DNA of 25,959 nt, from contig QOPK01000009.1 in the NCBI GenBank assembly GCA_003331685.1, forward strand, positions 1 through 25,959, given 5' to 3'. Of this stretch, positions 7,570-15,471 are shown piece after piece. The first letter of the stretch is position 1. Each line of letters starts with the position of its first letter. The position numbers were made by a program, and so were the translations under genes. Under the pieces are notes generated by a model. The model had not been told where the DNA came from. It searched no databases and saw only the letters and a list, made by a program, of their open reading frames with translations. Source of the stretch: Halieaceae bacterium. GTDB lineage: Bacteria > Pseudomonadota > Gammaproteobacteria > Pseudomonadales > Halieaceae.

Positions 7570-8262
7570 ATCCCAAAAGATCTTGACCGCCCCCGCTCGG
7601 GCGACGTCGCGACGTTCTTAAGACAAACCCGGGCCATTCAGGCGGTCACGCAACGCCAGGCACGCCTGATCTTTGCCCTCGATGCCACCGCAAGCCGCGA
7701 GCCGACCTGGGCGCAGGCAAGAGCACTGCATAGCGAACTGTTCAGTGCCGCCGCAGAAGCCACTTCGTTGGTGGTTCAGCTATGCTATTACCGGGGCATA
7801 GGTCAGTTCCAGTCTAGCCACTGGCTCACCGAACCGGGCGCGCTACTTGACCAGATGAGCGGCGTAACCTGCGAAGCCGGCATCACGCAGATCAGCGCAG
7901 TCCTAGAGCATGCGCTAGCCGCGGGCTCTGCGTCACAGCCCATTCGCGCTCTCATCTTTGTCGGTGATGCCTGCGAGGAGGCACCCGAACCCCTATTGTC
8001 ACTTGCCGGGCAGTGCGGCATCAAAAAACTGCCGCTATTCCTATTTCAGGAAGGCAACGACGTCACCACCCGCGCCGTGTTCCAGCGCATGGCTCAGGTC
8101 AGTGGCGGCGCCACCGTGCCGTTTGATGCCAGCAGTGCCGATCGTTTGCGACACCTTTTGGGCGCCGTGGCGCGATTTGCGCGCGGCGGATTAAAAGCAC
8201 TCCGGCACAGCGGCACTGCAGGCGATCGACTACTACTGGAACAATTGGAAAAAGGACCGTAG
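7570..8262 (+). CDS. VWA-like domain protein, apparent non-canonical (ATC) start
   Basis: The frame encodes LIFALDATASREPTWAQAR, a von Willebrand factor A-type fold with the metal-site pattern D-x-T-x-S (residues 38-42 counted from 7570). Later blocks are VVQLCYYRGIGQF, AGITQISAVLEHAL, ALIFVGDACEE and GATVPFDASSADRLR. Proteins of this kind are conserved but uncharacterised in Pseudomonas and relatives, to my recollection. No ATG, GTG or TTG occurs in frame between the upstream stop (7558) and 7768, and TTG 7768 lies beyond the metal site, so it cannot be the true start. The best candidate is ATC at 7570, with AGGG 7 bases upstream; CTC 7567 and CTT 7582 are alternatives. A sequencing error or readthrough from the upstream gene is also possible. 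No membrane helix is present. Confidence 0.72.
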   Translation: MPKDLDRPRSGDVATFLRQTRAIQAVTQRQARLIFALDATASREPTWAQARALHSELFSAAAEATSLVVQLCYYRGIGQFQSSHWLTEPGALLDQMSGVTCEAGITQISAVLEHALAAGSASQPIRALIFVGDACEEAPEPLLSLAGQCGIKKLPLFLFQEGNDVTTRAVFQRMAQVSGGATVPFDASSADRLRHLLGAVARFARGGLKALRHSGTAGDRLLLEQLEKGP

Positions 8263-8333
8263 CGCTGCACCAAAACCGATATCATTACGAATACGTTGCC
8301 TAGCAGACCCACCACACAGGAAACCTGAGTCAC

Positions 8334-9050
8334 GTGCCAAGAATGATTTTGCTTCTCGCCGTCGCCCTGACCCTAGTCATTTTGATCCGGCGTGCCCAGC
8401 GGCAACCGCCACACAAACGGCGTGGGGCGTACCTGCAGATTATCCTCGGCAGTGCCGTTGTCGGGGTCATCATTCTGACCCTCATGGGCAAGATGCATTG
8501 GATCGGTGCCGCACTGACCGGAGCCCTCGTACTTGCCCGTCAAACGTTGCCTTTACTCATCCGCATTCTGCCCATGCTGGGAGGGTTGCGCGGTCAAAAC
8601 ACCCATGCAGCGGGAAAACAATCTGAGGTGGCGTCGCGCATTCTGAAAATGACACTTGATCATGACAGCGGCGATCTAAGTGGCGTGGTACTCGAGGGCA
8701 CCTATCGGGACTGGCTGCTCGAAGAACTGGATCGCGAACAACTCGATGATTTGATGGCGTTCTGCCAGAGAGAAGATGCCGACTCTGCGCAGCTATTGGC
8801 CAGCTATTTTGAGCAGAGATTCGCCGATGACGCGGGTCATACCGAGCACAATACCCACGGGGGCTCTGTCAACACGACCGGTCTGACGCGGGCGGAGGCC
8901 CTGGCGGTGCTTGGCCTTGGAGAGGGAGCCAGCGAGGAGGACATCGTCGCGGCACATCGCGCACTGATTCAGAAGCTGCATCCGGATCGCGGGGGGAACG
9001 ACTATCTGGCGGCGAAAATAAACCAAGCCAAGGATTTTTTAATCGATTGA
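8334..9050 (+). CDS. Membrane-anchored J-domain protein (DnaJ-like)
   Basis: This 238-residue protein has an N-terminal membrane region with two or three helices (about residues 3-18, 33-51 and 57-81). A hydrophilic middle follows, then a C-terminal J domain from about residue 183 that includes the essential HPD triplet at 216-218 (LHPDRGGNDYLAAKINQAKD). The J domain stimulates an Hsp70 (DnaK) ATPase, so the protein would recruit DnaK to the cytoplasmic face of the inner membrane. C-terminal placement of the J domain resembles TIM14/Pam18 and the DjlA-type ends. GTG 8334 is chosen; ATG 8343 is the alternative. A small hairpin (CAGG-AAA-CCTG, 8317-8327) includes the AGGA ribosome site. It follows the VWA gene by 71 bases. 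Confidence 0.85.
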   Translation: MPRMILLLAVALTLVILIRRAQRQPPHKRRGAYLQIILGSAVVGVIILTLMGKMHWIGAALTGALVLARQTLPLLIRILPMLGGLRGQNTHAAGKQSEVASRILKMTLDHDSGDLSGVVLEGTYRDWLLEELDREQLDDLMAFCQREDADSAQLLASYFEQRFADDAGHTEHNTHGGSVNTTGLTRAEALAVLGLGEGASEEDIVAAHRALIQKLHPDRGGNDYLAAKINQAKDFLID

Positions 9051-9114
9051 GCGGCCATAGATTGCCGAGGTGGGTATTCGGCGGGCCCAAAGTGACGCAT
9101 AAAGGAGCAAGACC

Positions 9115-9405
9115 ATGAGCGGTGCGTTTGTCATACGCAACCAGTTGGGCCACTACTGGGGCAAATCGGGCATTTGGGTCAAGGGAGCACGGGCTGGGCA
9201 GGTAGCCTGCTGGACTCACAGGGACGAAGCCGTGAATACCCTGTTCGAGCTGGGCTCTCAAAACACGGATCTTCGCGGCGAAGTGATGCTGACCGAAACC
9301 GAGGACCAGCTCCCCAAAAATCTGGAAATTAGCCAGCACCCTGTGCCCAAACCCGATGAGGGCGGCGACCTTGAAAACGATGAGGAAGACCCCATAAATG
9401 AGTGA
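9115..9405 (+). CDS. Hypothetical protein with acidic tail (96 aa)
   Basis: I cannot name this protein. The first 60 residues look globular, with several aromatic residues (HYWGKSGIWVKG, then VACWTHRDEAVNTLFELG). The last 25 or so residues are proline-rich and strongly acidic (PDEGGDLENDEEDP), which suggests a disordered tail. There is no signal or membrane segment, so it is probably cytosolic. A good site, AAGGAG, lies 8 bases before the ATG. It sits between the J-domain gene and htpX. Its last codons overlap the sigma-32-like promoter at 9370-9395, which may constrain the tail sequence. Confidence 0.7.
   Translation: MSGAFVIRNQLGHYWGKSGIWVKGARAGQVACWTHRDEAVNTLFELGSQNTDLRGEVMLTETEDQLPKNLEISQHPVPKPDEGGDLENDEEDPINE
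9370..9395 (+). promoter_or_regulatory. Sigma-32 (heat-shock) type promoter for htpX
   Basis: CTTGAA at 9370-9375 (followed by AA) and CCCCAT at 9390-9395 are separated by 14 bases. This matches the E. coli sigma-32 consensus (CTTGAA, 13-15 bases, CCCCAT) in both hexamers and the spacing. Transcription would start near 9402, about 34 bases before the htpX ATG. E. coli htpX is a known heat-shock gene, which supports the call. The element lies inside the end of the preceding coding sequence. Confidence 0.72.
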
Positions 9406-9435
9406 ACGTGCAGTGTCTTACCTGGAGCGAACACG

Positions 9436-10317
9436 ATGAGAATTCTGTTATTTCTTGCGACCAATCTGGCGGTCCTGGTGCTGGTCAGCGTTATTTTTAA
9501 CCTCCTGGGGCTCGAGGGCATCCTCGCCAATAACGGCGTTGACCTGAATCTGGTTAGCCTGCTGATCTTCTGTGGGTTGTTTGGCATGAGCGGCTCCCTG
9601 ATCTCATTGCTATTGTCCAAGTTCATGGCCAAACGAGGTACAGGCACCCAGCTCATCGAAACCCCCCGTAATCAGGAGGAACAGTGGTTGCTAGACACGG
9701 TAAAAGCACTGGCGGACGACGCTGGGATCGGGATGCCGGAGGTCGGCATCTTCCCTTCGGATGCGGCGAACGCCTTTGCAACCGGCTGGAATCGCAATAA
9801 TGCACTGGTAGCGGTCAGTAGCGGTTTGTTGAGACGTTTTGAGGAACGAGAGGCTCGTGCGGTGCTGGCTCATGAAATCGGTCATGTCGCCAATGGAGAC
9901 ATGATTACACTCTCTCTGGTGCAGGGCGTGGTCAATACTTTCGTCATGTTCTTTGCCCGCATCATTGGACACACCGTAGACCGTGTGGTTTTCAAGACCG
10001 AGCGCGGCTATGGCATGGGTTACTTTGTGGTGACGATTGTCGCCGAAATTGTATTGGGCATTCTCGCCAGCATGATCGTCATGTGGTTTTCCCGTTACCG
10101 GGAATATCGCGCCGACGCGGCAGGGGCGCGACTCGCTGACCGCGAGGGTATGATCGCTGCCCTGCAGCGGCTGAAAGCAGAACAAGGTCTGCCCGGGGAT
10201 TTACCCGGCGAACTGACCGCCTTCGGCATCCGATCCCACACCGGCTCGGGACTATCTGCACTACTGCGATCACACCCGCCGCTTGATGATCGCATTCTCG
10301 CGCTACAAAACGCGTGA
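9436..10317 (+). CDS. htpX: Membrane metalloprotease HtpX
   Basis: HtpX is an M48 zinc metalloprotease of the inner membrane with a cytoplasmic active site; it degrades misfolded membrane proteins alongside FtsH. The zinc motif HEIGH is at residues 146-150, and the third ligand lies in [13 protein letters not shown]. Membrane helices are at about 4-25 and 39-60, plus two in the region after the zinc motif (about 155-215). The 293-residue length equals E. coli HtpX, and the sequence [12 protein letters not shown] is typical. A sigma-32-like promoter lies just upstream. The stop overlaps the start of the next gene (GTGA), so it forms an operon with the periplasmic Deg protease. Confidence 0.97.
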   Translation: MRILLFLATNLAVLVLVSVIFNLLGLEGILANNGVDLNLVSLLIFCGLFGMSGSLISLLLSKFMAKRGTGTQLIETPRNQEEQWLLDTVKALADDAGIGMPEVGIFPSDAANAFATGWNRNNALVAVSSGLLRRFEEREARAVLAHEIGHVANGDMITLSLVQGVVNTFVMFFARIIGHTVDRVVFKTERGYGMGYFVVTIVAEIVLGILASMIVMWFSRYREYRADAAGARLADREGMIAALQRLKAEQGLPGDLPGELTAFGIRSHTGSGLSALLRSHPPLDDRILALQNA

Positions 10318-11387
10318 AGCGAGGCTCGCTCTGGATAGCGTGCCTCGCAGCTGCCCTCTTGCCATGGCAGCTCGCGCCACTGTCAGCTCAGGAAGCGCCC
10401 GACTATCTGAGCTTTTCGACTGACGACGAGGCCAACACCACCGAGGTTTTTCAACGCGCGAGCCCGGCAGTGGTTTTTGTCACCTCCAGCGAGCTTCGCC
10501 GGCAACGCTTCACCCGTAACGTTATGGAAGTCCCACGCGGCGCCGGGTCGGGCTTCGTATGGGATGCCAATTCCGGGCTCATCGTGACCAACTACCACGT
10601 CGTCGCCGGCGCTGACCGTCTGGCCATCACCCTCGCAGACGAACAATCCTTTCAAGCCGAAGTCGTGGGGCTAGCGCCCGAGAGGGATCTGGCGGTGCTC
10701 CGCATGACGGATCCGCCCGCCGACCTGGCCGAGCTGCCGCTGGGCAATTCATCTGAGCTATCGGTCGGGCGAAAGGTCATGGCCATAGGCAATCCGTTCG
10801 GGCTGGATACCACTCTCACCGTCGGCGTCGTCAGCGCCCTAGATAGGGAAATACAGTCTCCCAGCAACCGCACCATCCGCGGAGTCATTCAGACGGACGC
10901 GGCAATCAATCCCGGTAACTCGGGGGGGCCGCTGCTGAATTCTCTCGGACAATTGGTCGGTGTGAATACCGCCATCTACTCACCGAGTGGCGGCAGTGCG
11001 GGGATCGGGTTTGCTATACCCGTCAACACGGTGATCGAGGTTGTGCCGCAATTGATCGCGTTCGGCAAGATCATGCGCCCCGTGCTCGGTGTCGAGCTCG
11101 CCTCTGATCGCTGGCTGCGTCGCTACCGCGTCGAAGGTGTACCCATCGTCAGAACCTACCGGGGTTTCCCGGCCGAGAGCGCTGGAATGGTCGGTGCAAG
11201 GCGAGGTTCACGGGGAGAAATCATTCTCGGTGACGTCATCACGGAAATCGATGGCGAGCAGGTCGCCAACAACGATGAGTTTCTCTCGGCTATGGAACAG
11301 CATCGAGTGGGCGACACCATTGATATTGTGACTACGCGCGACGGCGAGGAGAAACGCTTCAGCGTGAAGTTATCCGAGGTCCAGTAA
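10314..11387 (+). CDS. Periplasmic Deg/HtrA-type serine protease with one PDZ domain
   Basis: The 357-residue protein has a signal peptide (about residues 1-25, cleavage likely after LSA). An S1C protease domain follows with the full triad His95 (TNYHVV), Asp125 (PERDLAVL) and Ser203 (NPGNSGGP). One PDZ domain fills about residues 250-355 (RPVLGVELA, then [14 protein letters not shown]). It would cut misfolded periplasmic proteins. One PDZ domain is like DegS/AlgW rather than DegP (two), but the cleavable-looking signal and the arrangement beside htpX suggest a quality-control protease rather than the sigma-E anti-sigma cleaving DegS. The start is GTG, overlapping the htpX stop by 4 bases, so it is probably co-induced by the heat-shock promoter. 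It converges with the AGCS transporter gene, with 8 bases between the stops. Confidence 0.93.
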   Translation: MKRGSLWIACLAAALLPWQLAPLSAQEAPDYLSFSTDDEANTTEVFQRASPAVVFVTSSELRRQRFTRNVMEVPRGAGSGFVWDANSGLIVTNYHVVAGADRLAITLADEQSFQAEVVGLAPERDLAVLRMTDPPADLAELPLGNSSELSVGRKVMAIGNPFGLDTTLTVGVVSALDREIQSPSNRTIRGVIQTDAAINPGNSGGPLLNSLGQLVGVNTAIYSPSGGSAGIGFAIPVNTVIEVVPQLIAFGKIMRPVLGVELASDRWLRRYRVEGVPIVRTYRGFPAESAGMVGARRGSRGEIILGDVITEIDGEQVANNDEFLSAMEQHRVGDTIDIVTTRDGEEKRFSVKLSEVQ

Positions 11388-11395
11388 CCGCACAA

Positions 11396-12799
11396 TTAGT
11401 CGGTCAGGTGCTGCGGCCAACTGGCGGGGTCCAGCGTTTCGTTCGGCAGTTGATCACGGCTAAACCGCGGCACCTGCCCTGCGTCCAATTGCGACTCAAA
11501 ATGAGCGAGCAGCGACTGCGCAACGGGATATAGCGCCCACAGCGCCAGCAAATTGGTTAGCGCCAATAGCGCCATGGTGAGATCGGCGAAGCCAAACACC
11601 GTGCCGAGATCCTGAACCGATGCCCACGCTATCATAGTCAACACAGCCAGTCGGAATACCAGAATGGCTCTAGGTCCCGATCGCTCAAAGTACGCGATAC
11701 TGTTCTCACCCAAGAAACTGTTATAGGCGATGGTTGTAGTGGCAAATAGCACCAACGCGAGGCTCACCAGGGGCTCTCCCCAGGGGCCGATGTGTTCCGC
11801 CACCGCCATCTGAGTCATGACCACGCCCTGCATCTGCGCTGACTCGGCACCATAAGTGGAAGACATGAGGATGATAAGCGCTGTCGCGGTGCACAAGATA
11901 ATCGTGTCGATAAATACGCTCAAAGATTGGACCAACCCTTGAGACATGGGGTGCGGCACGTCTGCGGCGGCGGCGACATTGGGCACGGTACCGAGCCCCG
12001 CCTCATTGGAGAACAAACCCCGGCGCGCGCCTTGCGCGATAGCGGCCGCGACGCCACCGCCTACCGCCTGTTCCAGACCAAAGGCCGATGAGATGATCAA
12101 CCACAACGCACTCGGGATCTCCGCGATATTCAACGCCAAGATCAGTAGGGCCAGCATGAGGTAACCCGCCACCATAGCGGGCACAATAATTTCGGAAACC
12201 AGCGCGAGGCGTCGAATACCGCCGAACAGAATGACCGCCATGACCCCGGTCATCACCAGTCCGCTGGCGAGGGCGGGGACACCGAAAGCCGATTCGATAG
12301 AGGTTGTGACGACGTAGCTCTGTACCGCATTGAAGCCAAAGCCGAGCGTGACCAATAGCAACGCACTGTAGATCACCGGGAGCACACGCCACCCCAATCC
12401 ATATCGCATGACATACGCGGGGCCGCCGCGAAACGTCTCCTCACCGTGCCGTCGCTTATACAGTTGTGCCAGCGCACATTCGAACAAACTAGTCGACATG
12501 CCCAATAAGGCGATCAGCCACATCCAGAACAGGGCACCGGGCCCGCCAAGCGTAATCGCAACCGCGACGCCCGCAATATTGCCGCCGCCAACCCGGCCAG
12601 CAACGCTCACTGCCAGGGCTTGAAAGCTGGAGATACCCCGCTCCGAACCCCGCCACTCGATATCTGATAACACTGCAAGGGTGCGGCGGAACAGTCGGAT
12701 CTGCACATACCGGGAGCCAATTGTGAACCGCACCCCCACGATCAACAGAGCACCGATCAACACATAGGACCAGAGCCAGTCCGTGATGGTCATGAGCAT
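11396..12799 (-). CDS. Sodium:alanine/glycine symporter family (AGCS) transporter
   Basis: A 467-residue inner-membrane protein with about 11 helices. AGCS signatures are visible: GGGNIAGVAVAITLGGPGAL, FWMWLIALLGMSTSLFECAL and RRGLFSNEAGLGTVPNVAA. Family members import alanine or glycine with sodium. I started it at ATG 12799 (ATG 12793 is also possible); the frame extends upstream into the end of the NSS gene, but that part is not hydrophobic and lacks family character. The NSS stop lies 5 bases upstream, and no strong ribosome site is seen, so translation is probably coupled. The substrate is not determined from sequence. Confidence 0.92.
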   Translation of the reverse strand: MLMTITDWLWSYVLIGALLIVGVRFTIGSRYVQIRLFRRTLAVLSDIEWRGSERGISSFQALAVSVAGRVGGGNIAGVAVAITLGGPGALFWMWLIALLGMSTSLFECALAQLYKRRHGEETFRGGPAYVMRYGLGWRVLPVIYSALLLVTLGFGFNAVQSYVVTTSIESAFGVPALASGLVMTGVMAVILFGGIRRLALVSEIIVPAMVAGYLMLALLILALNIAEIPSALWLIISSAFGLEQAVGGGVAAAIAQGARRGLFSNEAGLGTVPNVAAAADVPHPMSQGLVQSLSVFIDTIILCTATALIILMSSTYGAESAQMQGVVMTQMAVAEHIGPWGEPLVSLALVLFATTTIAYNSFLGENSIAYFERSGPRAILVFRLAVLTMIAWASVQDLGTVFGFADLTMALLALTNLLALWALYPVAQSLLAHFESQLDAGQVPRFSRDQLPNETLDPASWPQHLTD

Positions 12800-12804
12800 A
12801 AGGG

Positions 12805-14148
12805 TCAGATCAATCCGGTGACGAGAATAACTGCCACCGCTGGCACGACAACGAACCGGGTAAGCCCCCGCCAAGGTCCATGCCATTGGGGTTCGTCCCG
12901 CAGTTCATGGGAGCTGTGATCCGGATGCATGAACCAGCCTGTGAACAGGGCGACCAATAAACCTGCCATCGGCAGGAAAAGCTTGTCATAGAGCGCTTCA
13001 GTGAGCTCGTTGAAGTTCATACCGAGCAAGCGATAGTCCTCCCAGATGTTGTAGCTGAGCACTGAAATCACACTCAGACAGGTTACTGAGCCCACTACTA
13101 AAATTGTGCTGCGTTGCCGCGAGACACCGAGTTTTTCTTTGGTCCAGCTGGTCACGCTCTCTAAAAGGCCGACCATCGAAGTGACGCCGGCCACCCCCAA
13201 CATCACAAAGAACAGCACGGCAAAAACCCCACCACCGGGCATTTGCGCAAATGCCACAGGCAAAGTCTGAAAGATGAGGCCGGGGCCGCTCGCCATATCG
13301 AGGCCGAAATGGAACACCGCGGGGAAAACAACAAAACCAGCCAGCAGCGCGATGAACGTATCCGCCAGCACAATCATGCCGGCCCCGCGGGCGATGGAAA
13401 AATCCCTCGGCAAGTAAGCGCCATAGGTCATCATGCCGCCCATGCCCACGCCAATGGAAAAAAAAGCCTGCCCTACTGCCGCGAGAAAAGTGGCGCCGGT
13501 GACCTTGCTGAAATCCGGAGTAAACAACCACTGCAATGTCTCGACAAAGCCGCCAGCAAAATAGTTGTAGATACTCAGCCCCACCAGCAGCGTGAACATC
13601 AGCGGCATCATAATTGTAACGGCGCGCTCAATACCGGAGGTTACACCCGCATAGATAATCGTACCGACGATCACATTCCCGATAAGAGTCCATATCACCA
13701 TCGACTGGTTGTCCGCCAACAGACCGGCAAACGTAGTCTCAGCTACCCCTGCATCAAAATCAGCGAACCCTGTGAGTAAGGCACGCCCGAGGTACCAGAG
13801 CACCCAACCCACGACCACTGCATAGGTGATCGCAATGGTATAAGCGGTGACCACTCCCAAGCCGCCCACTACCTTCCAACGGTCGCTCCGCCCCGATTCG
13901 CTGGCCACCGCGGCCATGGAGGTGGGCGGGCTACCGCCTCCACGCCTGCCGACCAACAGCTCGGCCATCAGGCAGGGAATGCCAATAGCGACGGCGCACA
14001 GCAAATAGATCACTACAAAGGCGCTGCCTCCGTTTTCGCCTGTCACATACGGGAAACGCCAGATATTGCCCAAACCCACAGCGAAACCCACCGACGCCAT
14101 AATGAAAGCGAATCGGCTGGACCACACCGCGTTTCCCGTTGCCGTCAT
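12805..14148 (-). CDS. Sodium-dependent transporter, NSS/SNF family
   Basis: This 447-residue protein of 11-12 membrane helices starts with the conserved NSS sodium-site helix (SSRFAFIMASVGFAVGLGNI, then WRFPY). It continues with NGGSAFVVIYL and GIPCLMAELLVGR. The bacterial members (for example LeuT, TnaT, MhsT) import amino acids with sodium. AGGAG lies 6 bases before the ATG. It is downstream of gspN on the same strand with a gap of about 105 bases and upstream of the AGCS gene, so it may receive readthrough from the secretion operon or have its own promoter in 14149-14253. I see no clear terminator in that gap. The substrate cannot be assigned. Confidence 0.94.
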   Translation of the reverse strand: MTATGNAVWSSRFAFIMASVGFAVGLGNIWRFPYVTGENGGSAFVVIYLLCAVAIGIPCLMAELLVGRRGGGSPPTSMAAVASESGRSDRWKVVGGLGVVTAYTIAITYAVVVGWVLWYLGRALLTGFADFDAGVAETTFAGLLADNQSMVIWTLIGNVIVGTIIYAGVTSGIERAVTIMMPLMFTLLVGLSIYNYFAGGFVETLQWLFTPDFSKVTGATFLAAVGQAFFSIGVGMGGMMTYGAYLPRDFSIARGAGMIVLADTFIALLAGFVVFPAVFHFGLDMASGPGLIFQTLPVAFAQMPGGGVFAVLFFVMLGVAGVTSMVGLLESVTSWTKEKLGVSRQRSTILVVGSVTCLSVISVLSYNIWEDYRLLGMNFNELTEALYDKLFLPMAGLLVALFTGWFMHPDHSSHELRDEPQWHGPWRGLTRFVVVPAVAVILVTGLI

Positions 14149-14253
14149 TAAGATCTCCTACCTACTCTTGCCTCGCCAACAGCTGTCGCCTTGGCCAATT
14201 TATGTGTCACGCGTCGCCAGTGAAACTCTGTAAGGACTCACCCAATGACAACC

Positions 14254-15003
14254 TTATAATTGCCCCTGCAACACGATGTCGAAGCCCTCGGCGGTGGGCA
14301 TCGCCAACATTGATACCGCGCGTCGAAAACTGTCGTCTCTCGCCACCGGACCACTGGCACTGAGTTTGATCCCATAGCCATCGGCATAAAGGTTCAGGTC
14401 GCCGGCCAGCAGGAGCGCACCGTTCTCTGTGACGACGGAGCCCACAATCCCGTCGACTGACTCTGCGGCGCCCGTCACATCAATACGATAATCACCCAAG
14501 GGTATGTTGCCACTCTTCGCGGTCCAGGCCGCGTTTTGAAGATACACGGTGCCTCGAGCCTGCCGCAGGCCTGCCTGCTCAACTTCAATGTGCTCAAAGC
14601 TCCCCGATAATGTGCCGCCCAAATACAGTGGAAAGATTGCGCGCAAGGCCACCGTATCGAGGCTTACGCTGACATTACGGAGCACAGTGAGGCCCGATAG
14701 ACCGATACCCACCTGACTAGTAAATACCTGATCGCCCCACTCGCTGGTGAGGGTCAACGGTGTACCCCAACCGAGTCGCCACGGCTGAAGCTGCCACTGC
14801 ACCCGTCCCAGCATGAGTGGCTGACCATCGATCGTGGCCCATGCCCTGACGGCCCGCCCCGACCATACCGTCCCCGAGAGACCCGTGAGCGTGAGAGTAG
14901 GTGGCAAAAATGCGGCAAGTACCCGCGCCGGAATTTGCGACAGCATGAGCAGCGACAAGAGTGCGGCTGCTACGAGGCGATGGTGTTGCGCGAGCCACTT
15001 CAC
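14254..15003 (-). CDS. gspN: Type II secretion system protein GspN
   Basis: GspN is an accessory inner-membrane protein present in some type II secretion operons. This 249-residue protein has one N-terminal helix (about residues 9-30) followed by a periplasmic beta-rich domain (LTGLSGTVWSGRA, GRVQWQLQPWRL, LGGTLSGSFEHIEV), the standard pattern for the family. Its position directly after gspM confirms the call. I chose GTG 15003, one base after the gspM stop and preceded by a GGACCTGAG stretch; ATG 15033, overlapping gspM by 29 bases, is the alternative. It is the last gsp gene. Many systems lack GspN, so its presence is a useful subtype marker. Confidence 0.87.
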   Translation of the reverse strand: MKWLAQHHRLVAAALLSLLMLSQIPARVLAAFLPPTLTLTGLSGTVWSGRAVRAWATIDGQPLMLGRVQWQLQPWRLGWGTPLTLTSEWGDQVFTSQVGIGLSGLTVLRNVSVSLDTVALRAIFPLYLGGTLSGSFEHIEVEQAGLRQARGTVYLQNAAWTAKSGNIPLGDYRIDVTGAAESVDGIVGSVVTENGALLLAGDLNLYADGYGIKLSASGPVARDDSFRRAVSMLAMPTAEGFDIVLQGQL

Positions 15004-15004
15004 C

Positions 15005-15469
15005 TCAGGTCCCCGCCACCCTAAAAGTGGCATTCACACCGCCGCTGCGGCCCGCGCTACTGACCGAAGCATCCAGCACTGCTAGGCCCGATACGCCCTC
15101 TATCTGCTCAAGAAATCGCAACAGATTGTCGAACGCCACGCCTTCGAAACGGATTTGCACCTCGCCTCGGCTGTTGGGTTGTAACCGCTTGACAGAGAGG
15201 CCATTGGCTTCGCTGGCTTGACTGAGAGTGCGAGTAAGGTTGATTTTCTGATCGCCACCGCCGGCGCGCAACGCAGCGAGTTGCTCTACCCTCACGTCGA
15301 CGCGCATCAGCTTTTCGGCCAGCGCCTGATTACCTTCAGTCAAACGCGCCCGGCGCCCATCAAGTTCAATAAAAATCAGCTGCACAAAGAGCCACAACCC
15401 CAAGGCTGCGACGAGCGCCATAAGGGCAATCTGATCCCGACTGGGAAGTGACTCAAACCACTGACGCAC
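15005..15469 (-). CDS. gspM: Type II secretion system protein GspM
   Basis: GspM is a small inner-membrane protein that binds GspL and stabilises the platform. The 154-residue product has an N-terminal cytoplasmic stub (RQWFESLPSRDQIALM), one helix (about residues 15-35), a heptad region, and a periplasmic ferredoxin-like domain (VKRLQPNSRGEVQIRFEGVA, then FLEQIEGVSGLAV). It starts with GTG two bases after the gspL stop and ends one base before the preferred gspN start. Length and layout fit the family. Confidence 0.92.
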   Translation of the reverse strand: MRQWFESLPSRDQIALMALVAALGLWLFVQLIFIELDGRRARLTEGNQALAEKLMRVDVRVEQLAALRAGGGDQKINLTRTLSQASEANGLSVKRLQPNSRGEVQIRFEGVAFDNLLRFLEQIEGVSGLAVLDASVSSAGRSGGVNATFRVAGT

Positions 15470-15471
15470 GA

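Noticed and set aside
7768..7770. TTG 7768 as the VWA gene start
   Set aside because: It excludes the DATAS metal site and the first third of the conserved fold, and it has no ribosome site.
11388..11395. Terminator between the Deg protease and AGCS genes
   Set aside because: Only eight bases separate the two stops and no hairpin with a T-run is visible.
12800..12886. Longer N-terminus of the AGCS transporter, beginning inside the NSS gene
   Set aside because: The added residues are hydrophilic and basic and lack family character, and they would overlap the NSS gene by over 80 bases; ATG 12799 follows the NSS stop by 5 bases.
14354..14369. Sigma-54-like TGGCAC-N5-TTGAT on the + strand
   Set aside because: It lies inside gspN on the opposite strand, lacks the full TTGC element, and no rightward gene follows.
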